This document shows positions 4,672 through 12,016 of a stretch of 12,016 bases of DNA, piece by piece (position 1 is the first letter of the stretch; each line of letters opens with the position of its first letter). The stretch is taken from assembly GCA_024699205.1 (NCBI GenBank), contig JAILQA010000002.1, forward strand, positions 1 through 12,016, written 5' to 3'. The position numbers and the translations under genes were made by a program. Origin of the DNA: Treponema sp. (GTDB lineage: Bacteria; Spirochaetota; Spirochaetia; Treponematales; Treponemataceae). The notes beneath the pieces were generated by a model. It saw only the letters and a list, made by a program, of their open reading frames with translations, did not search any database and was not told the origin of the DNA.

Positions 4672-7608
4672 ATGAATAGAGAAAGCGATATAAATAAAGC
4701 AAAGATTCTCTTGATTGAAAGCAGCCAAAAGAATGTAGACATGCTTAAAAATTTTGTTTCCGAGCATTTTGAAGTTACTTTAGTCACTCCAGAATCTATT
4801 GTTGATACCTTGATTAATGGCAGCCAGAAATATTCTACGGCGATTATAGAAAGCGAATCTGCACTTTCTGTTCTTCAAAAACTAAGAGATAATCCAAAAA
4901 CTGAAAATTTTCCTGTTTTAATCAGCACAACAATTGAAGATATCAGCCTTGAAAATGAACTTCTAGATTTAGGCTCCATCGATTTTTTGAAAAAACCTTT
5001 TAATAAGCGCCGTGTCCTCAACCGAATTAAAACTGCAGTAAAGATTTCGGAATCTAACAGAATAATCAGTGAGCTTGAGCATGATGAATTAACCGGGCTT
5101 CTTACACGCAAATCTTTCTTGCAAAAGGCAAAAACAATTATCGATAATAATCCAGATAAAACTTTTTGTCTTCTCGCTTTTGATTTTGATAATTTTAAGT
5201 CATCAAACACTTTGTATGGCGTTGATAAATGTAATGAATTCCTCTCTTATACTGCAAAAAAAATGATGAGCCTTACAAAAGAAGGAATTGCAGGAAGATT
5301 CGGCGGCGATCAATTTATTTTACTACTTAAAGATAGCGACAGACTGAATATAGAGCGTCTGGATAATATTTCAAAAGCAGTTCTTGAAAATGCACCTATT
5401 CCTCATCAGGTTGTAAAAATAGGTGTTTATGCCCCTATTGACCGTTCAGTTGCTCTTGTAATTTGCTGCGACCGTGCTTTTTTTGCCCTAAATGAAATTA
5501 AAGGGATTTACGGCAAGGATATAGCTTTTTTTGCAGACAATATTCAGAACAGGCTTTTAAGTGAACAGCGAATTATAGAATCTATGGAATATGCTCTTCA
5601 AAACAACCAGTTCCAGGTTTTTTATCAGCCAAAGCACGAATCCATAACAGGTCATATTGCAGGAGCAGAAGCACTTGTCCGCTGGAAAAACTCTGAATAC
5701 GGTTATCTGGCGCCAAATGAGTTTATTCCTCTTTTTGAAAAAAACGGTTTCATTACCAAGCTGGATAATTTTGTTCTTGAACAGGTTTGTAAGGATATTA
5801 ATCGCTGGCAGCAGGAAGGGCTTCCTCTGGTGCCAATTTCTGTAAACTTTTCGCGCAGAGATTTTTTGGAAGAAGGCTGCATTGAAAAACAGTTTAATAT
5901 TATTGAACATTATGGAATAGACCACAATCTTCTTCATATGGAAGTTACAGAATCGCTTTATTCCGAAAACACCGAAATCATTATTTCACAGCTCAAGCAA
6001 ACTCAAAAACGTGGTTTTATGATTGAGATGGATGACTTTGGTGCCGGCTATTCATCTCTTGGACTTCTTTCGACTTTCCCACTTAATGTAATTAAGCTTG
6101 ATATAAGTTTTGTCCGCAATATTAAGACCAATGAAGTAGTAATTGAAAACATAATCAAAATGGCTCACAGGATGGGGCTGCTTACGGTTGCAGAAGGAGC
6201 AGAATCTCACGAAGAGTTTAAAATTCTTAAATCACTTGGCTGCGATTATATTCAGGGATACTTCTTCTCAGGTCCACTCCAGGTACGGGATTTTGAATCA
6301 TATCTGCGGAAAACTTCAGTTTTGTCTTATGATAAAACAGCTCACAAAAAAACAAAGGCAGCTGACTCTCCAGTTAGCGAAGAAATTCTCACTGCCGCAA
6401 ATGAAGTTGCAGAAGGAATTCCAGGCGGATTTTTATCCTGCCATGCAGATGGAAATCTTGAATTAATTTCGTTTAATCACGAGCTTATTCAAATGTACGG
6501 CTGCGAAACAGCAGAAGAATTCCGTGAATATGTCGGCAATTCTTTTAAAGGCATTGTTCACCCGGATGATTTTGAGCGCGTCCTAAAGAGCATTAATTTT
6601 CAGCTTACTCCAGAAAATGATATGATTTATGTTGAATACAGAATCAAATCAAAAGATGGAACAATCAAATACATAAAAAATTACGGCCGTCATGTACTTA
6701 CAAATAATTATGGTGGTATTTTCTACATCTTCCTGAATGACATTACAATTGAAGAACGACTTAAAGCTGAAGTAGAAGTTGAACTTGCCAAAAAGATGGA
6801 ACTGCAGAAAATGGCAGAATCAGCTTCTTTTGCAAATCAGGCAAAAAATATTTTCATGTACAATATCTCAAAAGATATGATTACAATCATGAAAGATATA
6901 ATTACGCATACTAATGATATAAAAACAATCATCAATGATAACGCCGTAGAAAATAAAAAAACAGCAACAAATGAAACAATCAAAAATATTGAACGTTCCG
7001 AAGAACAGCTGATGACCTTCATAAACAATGTTTATGAACTAGCTCAGATTGAAAAAAATGAAATCCAAGTAACAGAAATCCCTACCGACATAACTTTAGC
7101 CGTAGAAAGAATCTATGATTTAATTAAAGAAGAAGTCGAGAAACGCGGAATCGAAGTAGAATATTGGATTGATTTTAAATATCCTTACATATATCAGGAT
7201 ATAATTCATACTACAGATGTAGTTATGAATATTATTTACAATGCAATAAAATATACTCCACGCGGAGGAAAGATTAAATTCAACATAAAGCAGATTCCCG
7301 ATACTATTCAAAACGGCTGCACAATTGAGTTTACCTGCGAAGATAATGGAATTGGTATGCCCGAAGACTTTTTACCAAATGCCTGTAAGGATTTCGCCCG
7401 CGAAGATAATGAAATCAATAAAGAAAATCCTAGTGCCGGGCTTGGTTTAAGTATTGCAAAATCCCTGATTTCTCTTATGAATGGCACAATTGAAATTAAG
7501 AGCTCTAAAGGGAAAGGAACAATCGTAAAAACTTCCCAGACACACCATTATGCAAAAAAAGAAGATGTAGAAAAAACGCCTCTTCTGATTGATAATTTGA
7601 GATTGTAA
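4672..7608 (+). CDS. Hybrid cytoplasmic regulator REC-GGDEF-EAL-PAS-HisKA-HATPase, probable c-di-GMP phosphodiesterase
   Basis: A 978-aa protein without signal peptide or membrane segment. Domains in order: receiver (about 10-125), GGDEF (about 137-290), EAL (about 297-545), PAS fold 3 (about 580-693), a short coiled coil, dimerisation helices (about 715-800) and a HATPase domain (about 840-955). The EAL domain keeps Glu333 of EAL, Asn392, Glu424, Asp454-Asp455, Lys475, Glu508 and Gln528, so c-di-GMP hydrolysis is expected. The other sites are altered: the receiver has Glu16-Ser17 for the acidic pair and Glu60 at the acceptor Asp; the GGDEF signature reads GGDQF (211-215) and no RxxD inhibitory site precedes it; the H-box reads NISKDM with Lys734 where the phospho-accepting His should be. 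ATP-site boxes are present (Asn853/Asn857, DNGIGMP 891-897, GLGL 923-926). No good Shine-Dalgarno precedes the ATG; an overlapping ATG at 4668 opens a three-codon ORF. Confidence 0.88.
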   Translation: MNRESDINKAKILLIESSQKNVDMLKNFVSEHFEVTLVTPESIVDTLINGSQKYSTAIIESESALSVLQKLRDNPKTENFPVLISTTIEDISLENELLDLGSIDFLKKPFNKRRVLNRIKTAVKISESNRIISELEHDELTGLLTRKSFLQKAKTIIDNNPDKTFCLLAFDFDNFKSSNTLYGVDKCNEFLSYTAKKMMSLTKEGIAGRFGGDQFILLLKDSDRLNIERLDNISKAVLENAPIPHQVVKIGVYAPIDRSVALVICCDRAFFALNEIKGIYGKDIAFFADNIQNRLLSEQRIIESMEYALQNNQFQVFYQPKHESITGHIAGAEALVRWKNSEYGYLAPNEFIPLFEKNGFITKLDNFVLEQVCKDINRWQQEGLPLVPISVNFSRRDFLEEGCIEKQFNIIEHYGIDHNLLHMEVTESLYSENTEIIISQLKQTQKRGFMIEMDDFGAGYSSLGLLSTFPLNVIKLDISFVRNIKTNEVVIENIIKMAHRMGLLTVAEGAESHEEFKILKSLGCDYIQGYFFSGPLQVRDFESYLRKTSVLSYDKTAHKKTKAADSPVSEEILTAANEVAEGIPGGFLSCHADGNLELISFNHELIQMYGCETAEEFREYVGNSFKGIVHPDDFERVLKSINFQLTPENDMIYVEYRIKSKDGTIKYIKNYGRHVLTNNYGGIFYIFLNDITIEERLKAEVEVELAKKMELQKMAESASFANQAKNIFMYNISKDMITIMKDIITHTNDIKTIINDNAVENKKTATNETIKNIERSEEQLMTFINNVYELAQIEKNEIQVTEIPTDITLAVERIYDLIKEEVEKRGIEVEYWIDFKYPYIYQDIIHTTDVVMNIIYNAIKYTPRGGKIKFNIKQIPDTIQNGCTIEFTCEDNGIGMPEDFLPNACKDFAREDNEINKENPSAGLGLSIAKSLISLMNGTIEIKSSKGKGTIVKTSQTHHYAKKEDVEKTPLLIDNLRL

Positions 7609-7629
7609 AAAAAGGATTTTTCTTTATCC
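7607..7629 (-). terminator. Possible weak terminator of the minus-strand operon
   Basis: Read on the minus strand, GGAT (7629-7626) pairs with ATCC (7617-7614) over an 8-nt A-rich loop and is followed by seven T (7613-7607). The stem is only 4 bp, so confidence is low. It lies in the 34-bp gap between two convergent genes, and its T-run overlaps the stop codon of the plus-strand gene. Confidence 0.3.
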
Positions 7630-7642
7630 AAATATTTAAAAC

Positions 7643-8848
7643 TTACAGACCACGGGCCCAGGCATAAGTGCTTAAATAGGGGTCAGGACGAACAGGAGTT
7701 TCTGTTGCAAACAATTCCTCTATCTGACCGTTTGCCGCGACTTTTCCAATCCTTATAGTTTTGTGAAGATGCTGATTTAATCCCTCTATCGTAACAATCC
7801 CTTCCGGTGCGACAAAACTCGTCCCTTTTGCGGCAATCCTCACCGACTCAACATCAAAAGCCCCAGCCTTTTCACACGCAGCCGCCCAAAGATAAACCGC
7901 ATTATAAGCCGCTTCTACAGGATCGCCAATTTCCATGTTTTCGCCATATTCTTTTTTATAAGCATTAATAAAATCTTTATTCCTCTGACTGTCGATGGAC
8001 GCAAAATAATTCCAGCACACATAATTTCCAGCGAGCTTATCTGCCCCAATGACACTTATTTCACTTTCAGAAATAGAAAAACTCATTACAGGAATCTTTT
8101 TTGCCTGGCGTTCAAAATGCTTGAGCTGAGAAAAAAAATGAAAATTAGAATCGCCATTCAAGGTGTTTATTATAACGTCCGGCCTGCACTCTTTGATTTC
8201 TTCAAAAAAATCATGAAAGTTTACCTCGTTCATAGGAACATAAGATTCGCCGACACATTCACCACCAAGATATTTGAGCTGGGCTTTTATAATCTTGTTT
8301 GCTGTATGCGGGAAAACATAGTCGCTTCCAATAAGGTACATTCTTTTACCAAAAGCCTCTGCACAATAATCAATTGCAGGCACAACCTGCTGATTCGGGG
8401 ATGCACCAGTGTACATTATGTTGGGACTAGCTTCAAAACCCTCATATTGAACCGGATACCACAAAAGCCCGTAATATTCTTCCAGTACAGGTTTAACAGC
8501 CTTTCGCGAATCCGAAGTCCAGCAGCCAAAAATTGTTGCAACCTTATCTTCTTTTATAAGTTTTTTAGCACGTTCTGCAAAAATCTGAGGCTTACTTTTG
8601 CCATCCTCCTGAATTGGAAGGATTTTGCAGCCAAGAACACCCCCCTGCTCGTTTATCTCTTTAATTGCAAGCATTTCTGCATTACAAACCGCAACCTCAC
8701 TGATTGCCATTGTTCCAGTAAGTGAATGCAAAAGACCAACCTTTACAGTCTTTTCGGCTTCCTTGCAGGAAATCACCATTGAAAACATTGAAATCAAAAA
8801 AATAATAGAAATTACTGATAATAAAAATCTTCTAATATCCGCTTTCAT
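7643..8848 (-). CDS. UrtA-family (urea/short-chain amide) ABC substrate-binding lipoprotein
   Basis: A 401-aa periplasmic binding protein of the type I fold. The signal peptide (Arg6-Arg7, hydrophobic 8-26) ends in the lipobox VISC with Cys28, so it is membrane-anchored. The mature part carries UrtA/FmdD hallmarks: VGLLHSLTGTMAIS (37-50), GCWTSDSRK (108-116), YPVQYEGFE (131-139), NGDSN (231-235), PVEAAY (310-315) and a late LHK (361-363). The start is ATG 8848, with GAGG (8858-8855) 6 nt before it; a TTG at 8860 overlaps that site and is rejected. It follows the adenylate cyclase gene by 34 bp on the same strand, so it should be its operon partner. No permease or ATPase gene (urtBCDE) is seen on either side within the window, which suggests a sensory rather than a transport role (inference). 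Family call is firm; the ligand could be urea, an amide or a related molecule. Confidence 0.87.
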   Translation of the reverse strand: MKADIRRFLLSVISIIFLISMFSMVISCKEAEKTVKVGLLHSLTGTMAISEVAVCNAEMLAIKEINEQGGVLGCKILPIQEDGKSKPQIFAERAKKLIKEDKVATIFGCWTSDSRKAVKPVLEEYYGLLWYPVQYEGFEASPNIMYTGASPNQQVVPAIDYCAEAFGKRMYLIGSDYVFPHTANKIIKAQLKYLGGECVGESYVPMNEVNFHDFFEEIKECRPDVIINTLNGDSNFHFFSQLKHFERQAKKIPVMSFSISESEISVIGADKLAGNYVCWNYFASIDSQRNKDFINAYKKEYGENMEIGDPVEAAYNAVYLWAAACEKAGAFDVESVRIAAKGTSFVAPEGIVTIEGLNQHLHKTIRIGKVAANGQIEELFATETPVRPDPYLSTYAWARGL

Positions 8849-8882
8849 AAATGACCTCAAATCCCTGCTTCCGTTCTTATTT

Positions 8883-11800
8883 CTATAAAACCTCGTAAGT
8901 TTTCATTATGCCTTTGCCCTTTACTTCACATTCAATTGGTTCGCTGAAACATATTTCTTTTCCATAAATATCAAGCTGACCACACTGCTCCAATTGCTCC
9001 TTTAAAGCTTCTGTGATTCTGATTGTTCCCGGGCGTGCTGCAGTTTCCATTCGGCTGGCAACATTTACCGTATTTCCCCAGACATCATAAATAAACTTTG
9101 TAGTTCCGATTACGCCGGCAGTTACAGGACCGCAATTCAAACCAACACGAATCTGGTATTTAATTTCAGAAGTCTTATTGTATTCTTCCAAATCTTCATA
9201 CATTCCTTTGGCAAAGGCAATCATTATTCGGGCATGATTTTCGTTTGCTTCCGGGATTCCACAGGCCGCCATGTAGGAATCTCCGATTGTCTTGATTTTT
9301 TCCACGCCCATTTCTTTTGCTCTTTCATCAAAGCGTGTAAAAAGATTATTCAAGGCGCGTACAATTTCCTGAGCCGAAAGACCACTTGATGCCTTTGTAA
9401 AACCGACAATATCCGAAAAAAGAAGGGTCACGTTTTCAAAATCTTCACCAAAAGCTTTGTTTTTATCGCTGATTGATTCTTTAAGCTTGTCAGCAATCTT
9501 GTCCGGTAAAATTGAACGCAAAAGCATATCAGATTTATCTTTTTCAATTTTCAAATCGGCAGTTCGCTTCTGAACAAGTGCTTCAAGCCGCAGATTTTCC
9601 TTTTTAATTCTACGTTCCCTGATATAAAAGAACCCAGAAAATGCAGCAAGAAACAAAAGAATAAAAATTACCCAGAAAATCGCACTTTGATAAAAAAATG
9701 GCTTCTGGAAAAAGAACATCATTTCGTCATTTTCGGACTGAACGCCGCTGCCATTTATTGCGTAAACCATGAATGAATGTTTTCCAGGATTAAGGTTTGT
9801 ATAGGAAACAACACGCTCTCGCCCCGGCAGTGAGTAAGAATTTTCAAAATTTGTGAGCATGTGGGAAAATAAAATTCTTTCAGGGGCGTCAAAACTGATT
9901 CCAGTATATTTTATGTCTACGCGTTTTGTTCCCGGTTTAAGAATTATCATTTTGCGGAAATCTTTGTATACGATATTGTCAACAGTGATTGTTTCAATGC
10001 GTACAAGCGGCGTTACAGAAGATTCGGAAATCTGATGAGGATTATAAACGGCAATTCCATCAATTAATGGGAACCAGAGCCGACCATGCCTGTCTATAAT
10101 CGCCTGGGCGGTAGAAGTCGGGCCGTCAGAATCAAGTCCATCGTTTTTGTTATAATATCGAGCTGGAATTACAGAACGCTTGCCTGATAAAAGTTCATCA
10201 ATTTCGTTTACAGAAAGCGATGCTATTCCGTGGTTATTTGTAATCCAGGCATTGTTTACTCTGTCAAAAAGAATCTGGAATACTGAGTTTGTGCCTATTC
10301 CGTTTTCTGAATTAATTGAATTGCAGACTAAAGGCACATCCACAGAAGAATCAAAATTATCTATACGGGTAATTCCGCTTCCGGTACAAATCCAGTAATT
10401 TCCATCTTTATCCTGCGAAATTTTAAAAATCACATTACCTGCAATCCCATCGGCAGAAGTAATATGCCTGAAAATCTTTTCCTGATACATAAGGAAGATT
10501 CCGCCGCCGTCCGTACCAATCCAGACTACATTATGCGTATCTTTATAAATTGCCATTACATATTCGGTTTCAAGTTCACCCGAGTTCTGCTTAAAGGATT
10601 TTATACTTCCATCCGGGTGGATTATACTTAAGCCGGTTGTAGTGCCCACGTAATATTCATCTTTATCCGTGCTGATTGCCACCCTTACTTTGTTTCCGGC
10701 AAGTCCTTCATCAGTAGTCCAGCTTCTGATAGTTTTTCCGTTATACAAAAGCTGACCAGGGCGTGTGTAACAGCTTACAAGAATCTCTCCCTGAGGCAAG
10801 GCTTCAACGTGCCTTATTCTTATTCCTTTTGTATATTCGGTAAGAAGATTTTCTTCCAAGGAATCATTCAAAAAACAAAGAACTCCGTCATCGGTACCAG
10901 CCCAGATTCTTCCGTCAAAAGTTTCTGTAAAGGAATTAACTGTATGCCCAAGCCTGAACATTTTGAACTTGCCCAAAGCCATTTTACCAATACCATTACG
11001 GTCAGTAGCAAACCAGATATTGCCTTCCCTATCCTGCATAATTTTATTTATATTAGATTCAGAAAGCTCTTCTTCACCGTGATATTCAATAAATTCTCCT
11101 CCTGTATAAACGACAAGGCCCTTTTCTGTTCCAAACCAGATTGTACCTTTTGTATCCTGAAGAATTGTAGTTGTTGGAACAGAATCTAGAATTGTATGAG
11201 TTTTATGAATGGTGACTTTATTATTCTTCATACTTGCAATACCTTTATCACCAAGTCCAAACCAAAAAGTTCCGTCTTTAGCTTCAAAAACTGCGGTCGC
11301 AAAATACTGCGAAAGTTCAGAAAAAGCAGGTATCGAATTAAAAAGAGCTTTGTTTTTACAGATAAAAAGTCCGTTTTCGTTTGAAGTTGTCAGCCAGATT
11401 TCCCCGTTAGAATCGCATAAAAGATGAGAAACAATTACACCGTTTGCTGTCGTGCCCGCTCCAAACTGAGGATTTATAAGTTTTCCATCGGGAGTTAAAT
11501 AAATTACACCGCTTGCAGTTCCAACCCAGATATTGCCGTTTTTATCTTCACAAATTGCTCGTACAGAATTGTTTGGCAGACCATTTTCTACTGTATATAA
11601 TTTATTTCCATTCTCGCTGATTTTATGCAGGCCTTCGTCATTTGAACCAAGCCAGATATTTCCTCTTGAATCTTGAAGAATTGTCCTTACAGAAACAATT
11701 CCTAAATCTTTATTGGTAGAGCGGTTTAAAATAGTGAATTCAACGCCATCAAACTTAACCAGTCCCTCATAAGTACCTATATTTATAAATCCATCCTTAG

Positions 11801-11915
11801 TCTGATAAATATCATTCGCAGTTGTTCCCGTAAGTCCACCAAAAGATGTCCAAAACTGATACACATAATTATCAAAAAAATTATCCTGTGAAGCATCCTT
11901 TTTAGAATCAGACAA
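8883..11915 (-). CDS. Periplasmic two-component-regulator-propeller sensor fused to class III adenylate cyclase
   Basis: A transmembrane receptor that should make cAMP. In the 1010-aa ORF, residues about 35-625 hold 14 propeller blades of about 42 residues, most with the D-x-x-G-x-I-W-x-G pattern (Trp88, 130, 174, 218, 260, 301, 338, 465, 508, 557 and 614 mark 11 blades), enough for two seven-bladed propellers. A Y_Y_Y-type beta domain follows (about 660-725), then one membrane helix (about 742-764), a coiled-coil linker with ILPDKIA (802-808), and a cyclase domain (about 825-1010). The cyclase has metal ligands Asp835 and Asp879, adenine-specifying Lys875 and Asp944, and transition-state Asn951 and Arg955, so it looks like an active adenylate cyclase. 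The extracellular part matches Bacteroides hybrid two-component sensors of polysaccharides, but the output is a cyclase. The first codon of this ORF is TTG without a ribosome binding site; the gene extends upstream (see 11916-11990). Confidence 0.9.
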   Translation of the reverse strand: MSDSKKDASQDNFFDNYVYQFWTSFGGLTGTTANDIYQTKDGFINIGTYEGLVKFDGVEFTILNRSTNKDLGIVSVRTILQDSRGNIWLGSNDEGLHKISENGNKLYTVENGLPNNSVRAICEDKNGNIWVGTASGVIYLTPDGKLINPQFGAGTTANGVIVSHLLCDSNGEIWLTTSNENGLFICKNKALFNSIPAFSELSQYFATAVFEAKDGTFWFGLGDKGIASMKNNKVTIHKTHTILDSVPTTTILQDTKGTIWFGTEKGLVVYTGGEFIEYHGEEELSESNINKIMQDREGNIWFATDRNGIGKMALGKFKMFRLGHTVNSFTETFDGRIWAGTDDGVLCFLNDSLEENLLTEYTKGIRIRHVEALPQGEILVSCYTRPGQLLYNGKTIRSWTTDEGLAGNKVRVAISTDKDEYYVGTTTGLSIIHPDGSIKSFKQNSGELETEYVMAIYKDTHNVVWIGTDGGGIFLMYQEKIFRHITSADGIAGNVIFKISQDKDGNYWICTGSGITRIDNFDSSVDVPLVCNSINSENGIGTNSVFQILFDRVNNAWITNNHGIASLSVNEIDELLSGKRSVIPARYYNKNDGLDSDGPTSTAQAIIDRHGRLWFPLIDGIAVYNPHQISESSVTPLVRIETITVDNIVYKDFRKMIILKPGTKRVDIKYTGISFDAPERILFSHMLTNFENSYSLPGRERVVSYTNLNPGKHSFMVYAINGSGVQSENDEMMFFFQKPFFYQSAIFWVIFILLFLAAFSGFFYIRERRIKKENLRLEALVQKRTADLKIEKDKSDMLLRSILPDKIADKLKESISDKNKAFGEDFENVTLLFSDIVGFTKASSGLSAQEIVRALNNLFTRFDERAKEMGVEKIKTIGDSYMAACGIPEANENHARIMIAFAKGMYEDLEEYNKTSEIKYQIRVGLNCGPVTAGVIGTTKFIYDVWGNTVNVASRMETAARPGTIRITEALKEQLEQCGQLDIYGKEICFSEPIECEVKGKGIMKTYEVL

Positions 11916-11990
11916 ATAAGTAGATTGGGCATAAATTGGACAGATTGAAAAAATTAAAAGAAAGAAAAAGAGAAAAAAAGATTTAGGAAT
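11916..11990 (-). other. In-frame signal-peptide coding extension of the adenylate cyclase gene
   Basis: Codons directly upstream of TTG 11915, in the same frame, encode IPKSFFLFFFLLIFSICPIYA followed by QSTY: a Lys, a long hydrophobic core and an A-type cleavage site after the Ala codon at 11930-11928. The reading frame stays open back to TGA at 12014-12012, yet contains no ATG, GTG or TTG. Candidate starts are ATT at 11990 or 12008, or the true start is in another frame with a frameshift in the A-rich runs between 11955 and 11979. A periplasmic propeller needs such an export signal, so I take this stretch as part of the gene. Confidence 0.6.
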
Positions 11991-12016
11991 TGTTTCTGTA
12001 AGGACAATTCTTCAAG

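Noticed and set aside
8117..8725. Plus-strand ORF of 202 codons opposite the UrtA-like gene
   Set aside because: It lies wholly antisense to a well-supported gene, its translation shows no domain or signal I recognise, and no ribosome binding site precedes it.
8849..8860. TTG start at 8860 for the UrtA-like protein
   Set aside because: The TTG overlaps the GAGG that serves the ATG at 8848; starting at 8848 gives a normal lipoprotein signal peptide.
1..12016. CRISPR array, insertion sequence or integrase
   Set aside because: No regularly spaced direct repeats, no transposase or recombinase motifs and no terminal inverted repeats were found on either strand.

Overview
The window looks like a stretch of a saccharolytic spirochaete chromosome, most probably a gut or rumen Treponema. 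The grounds are AT-rich DNA with short Shine-Dalgarno sites, GH5 subfamily 4 glucanase lipoproteins, and a periplasmic propeller sensor fused to a class III adenylate cyclase, a combination known from spirochaetes. This is inference from gene content; no rRNA or tRNA is present to fix the taxonomy.

Layout. Positions 24-2602 (+) hold two tandem, about 78% identical GH5_4 endo-beta-glucanase/xyloglucanase lipoproteins, separated by a short run of degenerate 7-nt repeats that ends in the second gene's ribosome binding site. The 399 bp from 2603 to 3001 have no protein gene but are dense in signals: a sigma70-like promoter whose -35 lies in a palindrome, a candidate sRNA of about 98 nt with three stem-loops ending in a terminator, a second promoter with a perfect TATAAT, and a GC-rich (about 59%) structured element in the leader of the next gene. 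That gene, ilvC (3002-4480, +), is a class II ketol-acid reductoisomerase closed by two hairpins, the second a strong terminator. A single promoter then drives a 978-aa cytoplasmic hybrid signalling protein (4672-7608, +) with the order REC-GGDEF-EAL-PAS-HisKA-HATPase. In it the receiver, GGDEF and histidine-acceptor sites are all altered, while the EAL and ATP-binding sites look intact.

The right half (minus strand) is a two-gene unit. A very large periplasmic sensor adenylate cyclase (8883 to at least 11915; 14 propeller blades, Y_Y_Y domain, one membrane helix, cyclase domain) is followed 34 bp later by an UrtA-family urea/amide-binding lipoprotein (7643-8848). No transporter permease or ATPase gene is visible beside it. 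The visible start of the cyclase is unsatisfactory: a clear signal peptide is encoded in frame upstream, without an ATG, GTG or TTG.

How the genes fit together (inference): the GH5 lipoproteins degrade beta-glucan outside the cytoplasmic membrane; the propeller cyclase resembles Bacteroides polysaccharide sensors but would signal through cAMP; the UrtA-like lipoprotein may supply it with a nitrogen-source signal; and the convergent EAL protein would lower c-di-GMP. ilvC is a stand-alone biosynthetic gene. The items that most deserve a second look are the UrtA-like/cyclase pair, the hybrid regulator with several altered active sites, and the structured non-coding interval upstream of ilvC.
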